DNA of 64,000 nucleotides, from contig NZ_CP034929.1 in assembly GCF_004014875.1 (NCBI RefSeq), positions 1,240,001-1,304,000 of the forward strand. The letters are read 5' to 3'. The stretch is from Nocardioides yefusunii (GTDB taxonomy: Bacteria; Actinomycetota; Actinomycetes; Propionibacteriales; Nocardioidaceae). The notes beneath the pieces are model-generated. The model searched no databases, was not told the DNA's origin, and worked only from the letters and a program-made list of their open reading frames with translations. Of the stretch, positions 17,503-31,074 are shown piece after piece. Position 1 is the stretch's first letter; each line of letters begins with the position of its first letter. The position numbers and the translations under genes were made by a program.

Positions 17503-17531
17503 TTGACACCGACGAGATCGCCTGATAAACT
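17503..17531 (+). promoter_or_regulatory. rRNA operon promoter
   Basis: TTGACA (17503-17508), a 17-bp spacer and TAAACT (17526-17531) give a near-ideal actinobacterial housekeeping promoter about 220 bp before 16S. The leader contains CTTGAGAACTCAACAG, of the antitermination/processing type often seen in rRNA leaders. A second TTGACA at 17680 has no good -10. Confidence 0.85.
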
Positions 17532-17704
17532 AATACCAAGCACAGCAGTCGGAACTTTCCGAAGTCGAGACGCTGTAGCGCTTGATCCTTGAGAACTCAA
17601 CAGTGTGTCATAGTCGACGAATTAGTTTGATATGCCCCGTCGACTGGTCTTCTTCGGAAGAACAGTTAACGGATTTCTTTTGACAATAAATTCTGACAAC
17701 AACA

Positions 17705-17714
17705 TTGTCGGGGT
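17705..17714 (+). other. Pre-16S processing stem, 5' arm
   Basis: TTGTCGGGGT is perfectly complementary to 19279-19288 on the other side of 16S. The pair would close a stalk around the 16S precursor, the usual RNase III substrate. Confidence 0.65.
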
Positions 17715-17748
17715 TTGTTCTGTCGGGAATTGGCTTTTCTTTGAAATT

Positions 17749-22760
<5,012 letters not shown>

Positions 22761-22927
22761 CCAACACCGTACAAATCAACTCGACCAACAAGAGTTATTG
22801 CCACGCGTCCACTGTTCAGTTCCCAGACAACAAGTCTGAGGCACTAGAGATTCAACCCCAATAAAATAGAGGTTGACCCGTAGATCTACCCGCCACGACC
22901 CTTGTGCGTCGTGGGACAGGGGCTAGA

Positions 22928-23046
22928 GTTACGGCGGTCATAGCGAAAGGGAAACACCCGGTCCCATCCCGAACCCGGAAGTTAAGCCTTTCAGCGCCGA
23001 TGGTACTGCGATCGAGAGGTCGTGGGAGAGTAGGACGCCGCCGGAC
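22928..23046 (+). rRNA. rrf: 5S ribosomal RNA
   Basis: About 119 nt. The ends GTTACGGCGGTC and GACGCCGCCGGAC pair, and CCCGAACCCGGAAGTTAAG and the GATGGTACTG segment are conserved 5S landmarks. The 167-bp spacer after 23S holds a CCACGAC/GTCGTGG hairpin and nothing coding. Confidence 0.96.
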
Positions 23047-23056
23047 AAATTTTCAC

Positions 23057-23088
23057 GCAAGGGCCACCCTGACTAGGGTGGCCCTTGC
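23057..23088 (+). terminator. rRNA operon terminator
   Basis: A 14-bp perfect stem (GCAAGGGCCACCCT) with loop GACT starts 11 bp after 5S. Confidence 0.85.
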
Positions 23089-23172
23089 GCCATTTCGCGT
23101 TCACGCGAAACTAGAAGTACACGCCCACGAGGCGTATCCCCACGCAACACACACGAAGAGGTGGATCCAGCC

Positions 23173-24693
23173 ATGGCTGACGAGCGACGAGGTCAGCGCC
23201 CCGAGCGCGGCAACAACGGAGAGCGGAACGGCTCCGGACGTTCCAACGAGCGCAAGGGAGGGTTCGAGGACCGCCGCGGAGGCTCTGTTTCCGGTGGCGC
23301 TCGTTCCGGCGGCCCCTCGCGTGGTGGTCAGGGCGGTTTCCGCTCCGGCGGTCCCTCGCGTGGCGGTCAGGACGACCGTCGTTCGTCGGGTCCCCGCCGT
23401 GACGGCGACAAGCCTGCTTACCGCGCCGGCGCTCCGCGTCGTGAGGACGACCGTGGTGGCTACCGCGGCTCCCGCGAGGGTGGTCAGGGCGGCGGCCAGG
23501 GCGGTTACCGCTCCGGCGGCGCTTCGCGTGACGGCGACAAGGGCGGTTTCCGCTCGGGTGGCCCGTCGCGTGGTGGTCAGGGCGGCGGCCAGGGCGGTTA
23601 CCGCTCCGGCGGCGCTTCGCGTGACGGCGACAAGGGCGGTTTCCGCTCGGGTGGCCCGTCGCGTGGTGGTCAGGGCGGCGGCCAGGGTGGTTTCCGCTCC
23701 GGCGGTCCCTCGCGTGGTGGCCAGGACGACCGTCGTTCGTCGGGTCCCCGTCGCGACGGCGACAAGGCAGGTTTCCGTTCCTCCGGTCCCCGTCGTGAGG
23801 ACGACCGCGGTGGCTACCGCGGCTCCCGTGACGGCGACAAGGGCGGCTTCCGTTCCGGTGGCCCGTCGCGTGGCGGCCAGGGCGGCGACCGCGGTGGCTA
23901 CCGTGGAGGCCGTGACGGCGACAAGGGCGGTTTCCGCGGCGGTCGTGACTCCGGACGCGACTTCCGTCGCGACCGCGAGGAGCAGATGATCCCGCGCACC
24001 GAGGAGCAGGCCCGCTACGACGGTCCGCCGCTCCCCGAGGAGATCACCGGCAAGGAGCTCGACCGCAACATCGCTGCTCAGCTCAAGGGCCTTCCCGACA
24101 AGCTGGCCAACCGCGTCGCGCGTCACCTGGCTGCTGCCGGCACCATGATCGACTCCGACCCGGAGACCGCCTACCAGCACACGCTGGCTGCGCGTGCCCG
24201 TGCCGCTCGTCTGGCCGTCGTCCGCGAGGCGACCGGTGAGGCCGCCTACGCTGCTGGTCACTACGCCGAGGCGCTCTCCGAGCTCCGTGCCGCCAAGCGC
24301 ATGAACGGTGCTCCGGACTACCTGCCGATCATGGCGGACTGCCACCGTGCCCTGAAGCAGCCCGAGCAGGCGCTCAAGCTGTCCAAGAGCCCGTCGGTCA
24401 AGAACTTCGCCCCCGAGGCCAAGGCCGAGATGACCATCGTCGAGGCGGGCGCCCGTCGCGACATGGGTCAGATGGACGCTGCTCTGCGTACGCTCGAGCT
24501 GTCGCCGCTGATGCACAAGAGCCGTGCGTCGTGGGTCGTGCGCCTGCGCTACGCCTACGCCGACACCCTCGAGGCGGCTGGCCGCACCGAGGAGGCGCTG
24601 GCCTGGTTCCACCGCACTCACGCGATCGACTCCGACGACATCACCGACGCTGCAGCCCGAGCCGACCAGCTCGAGCGCGCGACGCGTTCCTGA
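23173..24693 (+). CDS. RGG-rich protein with C-terminal TPR-like domain
   Basis: A 506-residue protein. The ATG at 23173 is preferred because GAGGTGG lies 8 nt upstream; a GTG at 23161 has no such site. Residues 1-270 are disordered and built from Gly/Arg/Ser/Asp/Gln repeats such as GGFRSGGPSRGGQ, DRRSSGPRRDGDK and DDRGGYRGSR, that is, many FRSGG/YRSGG and RGG-type units. Residues 275-506 are helical with tetratricopeptide-like pairs (AAYAAGHYAEALSELRAAKR, CHRALKQPEQALKLS, ALAWFHRTHAIDSDD). RGG tracts bind RNA and can drive condensate formation in other organisms; here a role in RNA or ribosome metabolism is inferred from composition and the rRNA operon immediately upstream. Nothing catalytic is seen. 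Confidence 0.9.
   Translation: MADERRGQRPERGNNGERNGSGRSNERKGGFEDRRGGSVSGGARSGGPSRGGQGGFRSGGPSRGGQDDRRSSGPRRDGDKPAYRAGAPRREDDRGGYRGSREGGQGGGQGGYRSGGASRDGDKGGFRSGGPSRGGQGGGQGGYRSGGASRDGDKGGFRSGGPSRGGQGGGQGGFRSGGPSRGGQDDRRSSGPRRDGDKAGFRSSGPRREDDRGGYRGSRDGDKGGFRSGGPSRGGQGGDRGGYRGGRDGDKGGFRGGRDSGRDFRRDREEQMIPRTEEQARYDGPPLPEEITGKELDRNIAAQLKGLPDKLANRVARHLAAAGTMIDSDPETAYQHTLAARARAARLAVVREATGEAAYAAGHYAEALSELRAAKRMNGAPDYLPIMADCHRALKQPEQALKLSKSPSVKNFAPEAKAEMTIVEAGARRDMGQMDAALRTLELSPLMHKSRASWVVRLRYAYADTLEAAGRTEEALAWFHRTHAIDSDDITDAAARADQLERATRS
23479..23664 (+). repeat. Two perfect 93-bp tandem repeats
   Basis: The unit at 23479-23571 is repeated without change at 23572-23664, and a third partial copy begins at 23665. 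It encodes 31 residues of the RGG region. Exact identity at the DNA level, including wobble bases, points to recent duplication and likely length variation between strains. Confidence 0.9.
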
Positions 24694-24710
24694 TCGGATC
24701 GTCCCTCTGG

Positions 24711-24741
24711 GGTGGCGCACCACGTTTCGTGGTGCGCCGCC
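24711..24741 (+). terminator. Terminator after the RGG-TPR gene
   Basis: A 14-bp stem (GGTGGCGCACCACG with one G-U pair), loop TTT, 17 bp after the stop and followed shortly by GGATTTTGG. Confidence 0.8.
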
Positions 24742-24917
24742 TCGGATTTTGGGTAGGGTGGCACCGGCGTGTCACACCCTGACTCGCTGGAAAAATCTTG
24801 TCCCATCAGTCACAATGGACTCATTAATTTCATAGGTGTCACGGTGCACCGCTTTTGTTTCGGGTTTCGAGATCGCTGGGGAAGGCGTAGCTCGCGCTGG
24901 AGATGAAGGAGGCCACG

Positions 24918-25445
24918 GTGACCACACGTACTGCACCCCGCCCCAACGGGCCGTCAACCAGGGGAATTCTGTTCGTGCACTCAGCGCCGACCGCGCTGTG
25001 CCCTCACATCGAGTGGGCAGTCGGCGGCGTGATCGGTTCTGCCGTGAGTCTCGACTGGACCCCCCAGCCGGCCCAGCCGGGCACCTTTCGCGCCGAGCTC
25101 TCGTGGACCGGCGCGGCAGGTACTGCTGCCGCCGTGGCGTCCGCGCTGCGAGGCTGGAGCCACCTGCGCTTCGAGATCACTGAAGAACCCACCCCTTCCA
25201 CGGAGGGTTCGCGTTATTCGTTCACCCCGGAACTCGGTGTCTTTCACGCCGTGACCGGAATGCACGGCGACATCATGATCCCGGAGGATCGCCTTCGTGC
25301 AGCCATGATCAAGGCCTCTCGCGGTGAGACGACCCTCGAACTGGAAGTCGACAAGCTCCTCGGGAAGGAGTGGGACGACGAGTTGGAGACCTTCCGTCAC
25401 GCTGGCGAGGGAGCCCCGGTCCGCTGGTTGCACCAGGTGGTCTGA
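24918..25445 (+). CDS. DUF3145 family protein
   Basis: A 175-residue actinobacterial protein of unknown function. The family is recognised from GILFVHSAPTALCPHIEWAVGGV, the WxPQPAQPGTFRAELSW segment and the C-terminal ETTLELEVDKLLGKEWDDELETFRHAG. In Streptomyces and relatives DUF3145 genes accompany the accD/fab cluster, as here, where it converges with accD. GTG at 24918 has AAGGAGG just upstream; the ATG at 24903 is too close to its GGAG. There is no signal peptide or membrane segment. A link to fatty-acid synthesis is suggested only by conserved position. Confidence 0.88.
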   Translation: MTTRTAPRPNGPSTRGILFVHSAPTALCPHIEWAVGGVIGSAVSLDWTPQPAQPGTFRAELSWTGAAGTAAAVASALRGWSHLRFEITEEPTPSTEGSRYSFTPELGVFHAVTGMHGDIMIPEDRLRAAMIKASRGETTLELEVDKLLGKEWDDELETFRHAGEGAPVRWLHQVV

Positions 25446-25493
25446 GCCCGACGCCTCCGCGTCGGACTGAGCAACCGGCGCCCGTACGTTAGC

Positions 25494-25529
25494 GAGAGCC
25501 CCACACGACTTCGGTCGGGTGGGGCTCTC
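25494..25529 (+). terminator. Terminator after DUF3145
   Basis: An 11-bp perfect stem (GAGAGCCCCAC / GTGGGGCTCTC) with a G/C-rich interior, between two converging genes. Confidence 0.75.
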
Positions 25530-25583
25530 GGCCATTTCACGGGGTGTGCCAGCTGCGGGGTTCACCGGTGCTGGAAAGCCAGC

Positions 25584-25613
25584 AGGGCGCCCGACCCGGA
25601 GGTCGAGCGCCCT
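25584..25613 (-). terminator. Terminator of the fab/acc operon
   Basis: AGGGCGC / GCGCCCT with an inner CGAC/GTCG stem lies 33 bp after the accD stop. Confidence 0.65.
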
Positions 25614-25645
25614 GGAGGAGCGGTCAGCGGGGAGCAGTCAGTGCG

Positions 25646-27082
25646 TCAGAGCGGGATGTTCCCGTGCTGTCCACGCACCTCGCCGCCGGCGAGCGCCTCG
25701 GCGATCGCAGCGGCGATGGCGGAGCGGGTGACGGCAGGCTCGACGACCTCGTCGACGACGCCGATCTCGACGGCCTTGTCGACGCCGCCGGCGATCCGCT
25801 CGTGCTCAGCGGCGAGTTCGGTCTCGACCTGACCGCGCAGGTCCTCGTCGACCTCGGCCAGCTTGCGGCGGTGGATGATCCGAACCGCGGCGACGGCGCC
25901 CATCACGGCGACCTCGGCGCCCGGCCACGCGAACACCTTGGTGGCACCCAGAGCACGCGAGTTCATCGCGATGTAGGCGCCGCCGTAGGTCTTGCGAGTC
26001 ACCAGGGTGACGCGGGGGACCACGCACTCGGCGAAGGCGTGCAGGAGCTTGGCGCCGCGTCGCACGACGCCGTCCCACTCCTGGCCCACGCCGGGGAGAT
26101 AGCCCGGGACGTCCACGAGAACGACCAGCGGGATGCCGAAGGCGTCACACAGACGGACGAAACGCGCCGACTTCTCCGCGGAGAGCGAGTCCAGGCATCC
26201 ACCCAGCCGCAGCGGGTTGTTGGCGACCACACCGACGGTGCGACCACCCATGCGGCCCAGAGCGGTGACGATGTTGGGGGCCCACTTGCCGTGGAGCTCC
26301 AGCATCGAACCCTCGTCGAGGACGTTCTCCACGAGCGGGTGGACGTCGTAGGCGCGCTTCTTCGAGTCCGGCAACAGTGCGGCCAGGTCGGTGTCGGCGA
26401 CGGTGGAGACGTCCATCGAGCCCTGGGCTCCCAGGAGCGTGGTGACGTCGCGCGCCTGGGCGAAAGCCTCGGCCTCGCTCTCGGCGATCAGGTGCACGAC
26501 GCCGGAGCGACGTCCGTGCGGCTCGGGGCCGCCGAGACGCAGCATGTCGACGTCCTCACCGGTGACCGAGCGGACCACGTCCGGGCCGGTCACGAAGACA
26601 CGGCCCTCGGGGCCGAGGATGACGACGTCAGTCAGGGCCGGGCCGTAGGCGGCGCCGCCGGCAGCGGGGCCGAGCACCACGGAGATCTGCGGGATCTTGC
26701 CCGAGGCCTGCGTCATGACCCGGAAGATCAGACCCACGGCGTGCAGCGACAGGACACCCTCGGCCAGACGTGCGCCGCCGGAGTGCCACAGGCCGATGAT
26801 CGGCAGCTGGTGCTCCAGGGCGTACTCGTAGGCCTTGACGGTGACGTCACAGCCGAGCTCGCCCATCGCGCCACCCATGATGGTGGGGTCGGAGCAGAAC
26901 GCGACGGCACGGGTGCCACCGAAGGAACCGACGACGGCGAGCATGCCGGAGTCGTCGACGGGGGTGAGGTTCTCGACCGTGCCCTCGTCGAACATCGCGT
27001 TGAGGCGGTGCACCGGGTGGCGCGGGTCCTCCTCGCGCGGCGGCTTCGCCGGCTTGACGGTGGGGGAGACAGCGGTGGTCAT
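25646..27082 (-). CDS. accD6: Acyl-CoA carboxylase carboxyltransferase (beta) subunit, AccD6-like
   Basis: A 478-residue carboxyltransferase of the AccD/PccB family, which moves CO2 from biotin to acetyl- or propionyl-CoA to supply malonyl-CoA or methylmalonyl-CoA. The crotonase-like halves are clear: GLWHSGGARLAEGV and LGPAAGGAAYGPAL in the first, DVPGYLPGVGQEWDGVVRRGAKLL and KTYGGAYIAMNSR in the second. There is no biotin domain; the partner alpha subunit is elsewhere. It is the last gene of the operon, and its ATG directly abuts the fabF stop (TGAATG), indicating coupling. The same position is held by accD6 in Mycobacterium tuberculosis. The substrate preference cannot be read from the sequence. 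Confidence 0.95.
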   Translation of the reverse strand: MTTAVSPTVKPAKPPREEDPRHPVHRLNAMFDEGTVENLTPVDDSGMLAVVGSFGGTRAVAFCSDPTIMGGAMGELGCDVTVKAYEYALEHQLPIIGLWHSGGARLAEGVLSLHAVGLIFRVMTQASGKIPQISVVLGPAAGGAAYGPALTDVVILGPEGRVFVTGPDVVRSVTGEDVDMLRLGGPEPHGRRSGVVHLIAESEAEAFAQARDVTTLLGAQGSMDVSTVADTDLAALLPDSKKRAYDVHPLVENVLDEGSMLELHGKWAPNIVTALGRMGGRTVGVVANNPLRLGGCLDSLSAEKSARFVRLCDAFGIPLVVLVDVPGYLPGVGQEWDGVVRRGAKLLHAFAECVVPRVTLVTRKTYGGAYIAMNSRALGATKVFAWPGAEVAVMGAVAAVRIIHRRKLAEVDEDLRGQVETELAAEHERIAGGVDKAVEIGVVDEVVEPAVTRSAIAAAIAEALAGGEVRGQHGNIPL

Positions 27083-28315
27083 TCAGACGCTCCGAAGGGC
27101 AAGGACGATGTTGTGTCCACCGAAACCGAACGAGTTGTTCAGCGCGGCGAGCGGACCGTCGGGAAGTTCGCGGGGAGTGGTGGGGATGTCGAGGCCGACG
27201 TCCTCGGGGTCGTCGAGGTTGATCGTCGGCGGGACGACGCGGTGGTGCAGGGCCAGGACGGTCGCGACCGTCTCCAACGCACCGGCAGCGCCGAGCAGGT
27301 GACCGGTCATCGACTTGGTGCCGGTGACGACGGCCGAGGTTCCCTCGCCCAGGACGGTGCGGATGGCCTGGGCCTCCGCGACGTCGCCCTGCGGGGTGGA
27401 GGTGGCGTGGGCGTTGACGTGGGCGACCTCGTCGGCGCCCATACCGGCGTCCTTGAGGGCCAGACGCATCGCGCGGATGACGCCTGCACCGGTGGGGTCG
27501 GGCTGGGCGATGTCGTGGGAGTCGGAGGTGATGCCGGCGCCGGCGAGCTCGGCGTAGACGCGAGCGCCACGGGCCTCTGCGTGCTCGGCGGACTCCAGGA
27601 CGACGACGGCTGCACCCTCGCCGAGGACGAAGCCGTCACGGCCCTTGTCCCACGGACGCGAGGCAGCGGTGGGGTCGTCGTTGCGCTTGCTCAGTGCCAT
27701 CATCTGGCCGAAGGCAGCCATCGGCAGGGCGTGCACCGCAGCCTCGGTGCCGCCGCAGACGACGATGTCGGCGCGACCGGCGCGGATCATGTCGAGGCCC
27801 AGGGCGATCGCCTCGTTGCCCGACGCGCAGGCGGAGACGGGGGTGTGGACACCGGCCTTCGCACCGATCGAGAGGCCGACCGCAGCAGCGGGGCCGTTCG
27901 GCATCAGCATCGGGATCGCGAGCGGCGAGACGCGGCGCGGACCCTTCTCGGTGAGGGTGTCGTAGTTGGCGAGCAGGGTGGTGATGCCACCGATGCCGGA
28001 AGCCACCGCGACGCCGACCCGCTCAGGGTCGGTCTCGGCCTGGTCGAGACCGGAGTCGGCCCACGCCTCGGTGGCGGCGACGAGGGCGAGCTGGCCGCCA
28101 CGGTCGAGGCGGCGAGCCTTCACGCGCTCGAGCACCTGGTCGGGCTCGACCGCGACGCGGGCCGCGATCTGGGTGCCGAGCTGCTCGGCCCAGTCTTCGG
28201 TGAGCGCACGGACACCGGAGGTGCCCTCAAGAAGTGCGTTCCAGGTGCTGGGGACGTCACCGCCGACCGGAGAGGTGACTCCGAGGCCGGTGATGACGAC
28301 GCGGGTGGCAGACAT
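27083..28315 (-). CDS. fabF: Beta-ketoacyl-ACP synthase II (FabF/KasA type)
   Basis: A 410-residue condensing enzyme that elongates acyl-ACP with malonyl-ACP. Cys163 in VSACASGNEA is the nucleophile, with the two histidines in NAHATSTPQGD and SMTGHLLGAAG and the C-terminal FGFGGHN. The ATG at 28315 has GAGGAG 4-5 nt upstream. The open frame beyond it is non-coding. It lies 140 bp after acpP with a strong hairpin in between, so its level may be lower than that of acpP, and is followed without a gap by accD. Confidence 0.97.
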   Translation of the reverse strand: MSATRVVITGLGVTSPVGGDVPSTWNALLEGTSGVRALTEDWAEQLGTQIAARVAVEPDQVLERVKARRLDRGGQLALVAATEAWADSGLDQAETDPERVGVAVASGIGGITTLLANYDTLTEKGPRRVSPLAIPMLMPNGPAAAVGLSIGAKAGVHTPVSACASGNEAIALGLDMIRAGRADIVVCGGTEAAVHALPMAAFGQMMALSKRNDDPTAASRPWDKGRDGFVLGEGAAVVVLESAEHAEARGARVYAELAGAGITSDSHDIAQPDPTGAGVIRAMRLALKDAGMGADEVAHVNAHATSTPQGDVAEAQAIRTVLGEGTSAVVTGTKSMTGHLLGAAGALETVATVLALHHRVVPPTINLDDPEDVGLDIPTTPRELPDGPLAALNNSFGFGGHNIVLALRSV

Positions 28316-28386
28316 GTGTCTCCTCGTCGTGACGGTGGTGATGGTGCGGTCCCGGCGGCCTGCTGGCCGTCCGGGCGGAGACGCGA

Positions 28387-28415
28387 CGGGCGGGTCGGGT
28401 TCGCCGACCCGCCCG
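28387..28415 (-). terminator. Hairpin between acpP and fabF (attenuator or partial terminator)
   Basis: A 12-bp perfect stem (CGGGCGGGTCGG) closes loop GTTCG (complement on the minus strand), 41 bp after the acpP stop. It would stabilise the acpP message end or reduce read-through into fabF. Confidence 0.65.
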
Positions 28416-28455
28416 GTCACGGTGTTTCAGTGCGACCGAAGTCGGACCGAGACGA

Positions 28456-28701
28456 TCAGGCCAGGGCCTTCTCGATGAAGGAGACGGCGTCGCCGACGGT
28501 CTTGAGGTTCTTGACCTCGTTGTCGGGGATGGTCACGCCGAACTTCTCCTCGGCGGCCACGACGACCTCGACCATGGAGAGGGAGTCGACGTCGAGGTCG
28601 TCCACGAAGGACTTCTCGAGCTGGACGTCGGCGGGCTCGACGCCGGCGACCTCGTTGACGATCTCGGCGAGGTCGGTGCGGATCTCTTCGGTGGTGGCCA
28701 T
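28456..28701 (-). CDS. acpP: Acyl carrier protein
   Basis: An 81-residue acidic carrier protein that holds growing acyl chains on a 4'-phosphopantetheine arm. The attachment site is Ser40 in VDSLSMVE. Helix II (SLSMVEVVVAAEEKFG) and the FVDDLDVDS approach are typical. The ATG at 28701 has a strong AGGAGG site. It lies between fabH and fabF in the FAS-II operon, the standard order in Streptomyces. Confidence 0.98.
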   Translation of the reverse strand: MATTEEIRTDLAEIVNEVAGVEPADVQLEKSFVDDLDVDSLSMVEVVVAAEEKFGVTIPDNEVKNLKTVGDAVSFIEKALA

Positions 28702-28800
28702 GGTGGCCTCCTGTTCTGTGCGGTGGGAAAAGGTGGGATGAAGACAGGGTGGAACCGGGCGCCGCGGGGCGGTGGCCCCTGCGGCTGAGCGCGAGGCCCG

Positions 28801-29826
28801 TCAGGGAACGACGACGACCTGGGCTGCGTAGGAGAGCCCGGCACCGAAGGCGATCAGCAGTGCGAGGTCGCCGGAGCGGGCCTCTCCCTGCTCGATCATG
28901 CGGTGCAGGGCCATCGGGACCGAAGCGGCCGAGGTGTTGCCCTGGGTGGCGATGTCGCGGGCGACCTTCACCGAGGCGGGCAGCTTCATCGTGCGGGCCA
29001 TCGCGTCGATGATGCGCATGTTGGCCTGGTGGGGGACGAAGACGTCGAGGTCGTCGATGCCGATGCCAGCAGCGTCGAGGGTTTCCTGGGCGATCTTCGC
29101 CATCGCGAAGGACGCCCATCGGAAGACGGCGTTGCCCTGCATCGTCAGCACCGGATGGACGCCGCTACCAGCGACGTCCTCGGTACCGATCGCGTCGCGC
29201 CACGACTCGGTCTGGGTGATGAAGTCGAACTTCTCGCCGTCCGAACCCCACACGGTGGGGGAGATGCCGGGGACGTCGTTCGGACCCACCACCGCGGCAC
29301 CAGCACCGTCGGAGAAGATGAAGGCACTGCCACGGTCGGTGACGTCGAGGATGTCGGTGAGACGCTCCACGCCGATGACGAGCACGTGGCGGGCGCTGCC
29401 TCCGCGCACCATGTCCGAGGCCAGGGCGACGCCGTGGCAGAAGCCGGCACACGCCGCCGAGACGTCGAAGGCGGCACCGGTGGAACCGACCTCGTGCGCA
29501 ACCATCGGCGCCAGGGCCGGAGTCTGCATCAGGTGACTGACCGTGGCGACCACGACGGCGTCGATCTGCTCCCCGGTGACGCCGGCAGCAGCCAGGGCTC
29601 CGCGGGCGGCCTCGACGGCCATGAACTTCACCGTCTCGTGCTCGCCGGCCCAGCGGCGCTCCTTGATGCCGGTGCGCTGTTGGATCCACTCGTCACTGGA
29701 ATCGATCGCGTCGACCAGTTCGGAGTTGGGCACGACGCGCTCGGGACGGTACGAACCCAGTCCCATGATGCGTGCGTGCGGGGCCCCCACAGGAATGGCC
29801 AGTGGGACGGGAAGGACCTTGCTCAC
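28801..29826 (-). CDS. fabH: Beta-ketoacyl-ACP synthase III
   Basis: A 341-residue initiating condensing enzyme that joins an acyl-CoA starter to malonyl-ACP. Catalytic Cys126 lies in VSAACAGFCHG, His in VPHQANMRIID and Asn in TQGNTSAAS; GSYRPERVVPN and DEWIQQRTGIKERR are family landmarks. The GTG at 29826 overlaps the fabD stop (GTGA), which fixes the start and shows coupling. In actinobacteria this enzyme often takes branched starters; the sequence does not settle that. Confidence 0.97.
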   Translation of the reverse strand: MSKVLPVPLAIPVGAPHARIMGLGSYRPERVVPNSELVDAIDSSDEWIQQRTGIKERRWAGEHETVKFMAVEAARGALAAAGVTGEQIDAVVVATVSHLMQTPALAPMVAHEVGSTGAAFDVSAACAGFCHGVALASDMVRGGSARHVLVIGVERLTDILDVTDRGSAFIFSDGAGAAVVGPNDVPGISPTVWGSDGEKFDFITQTESWRDAIGTEDVAGSGVHPVLTMQGNAVFRWASFAMAKIAQETLDAAGIGIDDLDVFVPHQANMRIIDAMARTMKLPASVKVARDIATQGNTSAASVPMALHRMIEQGEARSGDLALLIAFGAGLSYAAQVVVVP

Positions 29827-31007
29827 GCGACGCCCTTCGGGTGCACGCGCAGCAGCGGCTGACCGGGGGAGACGAGGTCGCCGTCCTCGACGAGCCACTC
29901 GACGAGCTCGCCGTCGTGGACGGCGGTGACGGCGGCACGGTTGCGGCTCGAGGCGACGTCACCGATGACGGTGCCGGCGGCGAACTCGGTGGCCTCGCGG
30001 ACCTCCGGAGCGAGCGTGAAGGTGCCCTTGCTGGGCGCGACGACGAGACGCCAGGCCGGAGTGGTCTGGATCTGGGTCGACTCACCGTGGCGCTCGCAGA
30101 ACTCGCGGGCGGCGTCGAGCTGGTCGGGGGTCTTGAGGGCGAAGGTCTCCACACCCTTGAGGGCGCGCTTCGCGATACCGGTCAGGGTGCCTGCCGGCGG
30201 CATCTCGAGGATTCCGGTGACGCCGAGGTCGCGGAAGGTCTCCATGCACAGGTCCCAGCGGACCGGGTTCGCGATCTGCGAGACGATGCGGGAGAGCACG
30301 TCGTTGCCGTCGTGCACGACGTTGCCGTCGCGGTTGGAGACGATGCGGGTGCGCGGGTCGTGGGTGGAGACCGAGCGGGCCAGCGAAGCGACGTGCGACA
30401 CGGCGGGAGCCATGTGCTCGGTGTGGAAGGCACCGGCGACGCTGAGCGGGATCAGGCGGGCCTTGGCGGGGGCGTCGGCGGCGAAGGCAGCGAGCTGCTC
30501 CATGGTGCCGGCGGCCACGACCTGGCCGGGGCCGTTGTCGTTCGCGGGGGTGAGGCCGTGTTCGGCGATCTTGGCGAGCACCTCGTCACGGTCGCCGCCC
30601 AGGACGGCGGTCATGCCGGTGGGGGTGACGGCGGAGGCGGCAGCCATCGCGTTGCCGCGTTCGCGGACCAGGACCATCGCCTGTTCGGCGCTGATCGCAC
30701 GGACCGCGGCGGCTGCGGTGATCTCGCCGACGGAGTGTCCGGCGACCGCGCCGATCCGCGAGAACGCGTCGGTGGGGTGGGGGAAGAGCTCGAGGGCAGC
30801 GACCAGGCCGGTGGCGACCAGCAGCGGCTGGGCGACCTCGGTGGCGCGGATGGTCTCGGCGTCCGACGTCGTGCCGTGGGCAACGAGGTCGATGCCGGCG
30901 ACGGTGGACAACCACTCGAAGCGGGATCGGAAGGTGGGCTCCTCCAACCAAGGGGTGAGGAAACCGGGGGTCTGGGCGCCTTGGCCCGGGGCGACGATGA
31001 CGAGCAC
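29823..31007 (-). CDS. fabD: Malonyl-CoA:ACP transacylase
   Basis: A 394-residue acyltransferase that loads malonate onto ACP. It begins IVAPGQGAQTPG; the nucleophile is Ser92 in GHSVGE, with Arg in LVRERG and a His in the GAFHTEHM segment. The last ~90 residues exceed a bare FabD and contain a short beta-rich extension (FTLAPEVREAT ... LRVHPKG) reminiscent of a biotinyl/lipoyl-like domain but without a clear modified lysine. The GTG at 31007 opens the operon fabD-fabH-acpP-fabF-accD. Confidence 0.95.
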   Translation of the reverse strand: MLVIVAPGQGAQTPGFLTPWLEEPTFRSRFEWLSTVAGIDLVAHGTTSDAETIRATEVAQPLLVATGLVAALELFPHPTDAFSRIGAVAGHSVGEITAAAAVRAISAEQAMVLVRERGNAMAAASAVTPTGMTAVLGGDRDEVLAKIAEHGLTPANDNGPGQVVAAGTMEQLAAFAADAPAKARLIPLSVAGAFHTEHMAPAVSHVASLARSVSTHDPRTRIVSNRDGNVVHDGNDVLSRIVSQIANPVRWDLCMETFRDLGVTGILEMPPAGTLTGIAKRALKGVETFALKTPDQLDAAREFCERHGESTQIQTTPAWRLVVAPSKGTFTLAPEVREATEFAAGTVIGDVASSRNRAAVTAVHDGELVEWLVEDGDLVSPGQPLLRVHPKGVA

Positions 31008-31074
31008 GGGTAGAACTCTGCCTTCTGTTCGGCTGTGCTTCGCGTCAACTGGAGACGAAATCTCACCCGTGTTC

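Noticed and set aside
17680..17708. Second rRNA promoter (TTGACA at 17680)
   Set aside because: No acceptable -10 hexamer at 16-19 bp, and the segment forms the 5' arm of the 16S processing stem.
25544..28741. Plus-strand ORF of 1065 codons opposite accD, fabF and acpP
   Set aside because: It spans three real genes in antisense and has no ribosome site or family motif.
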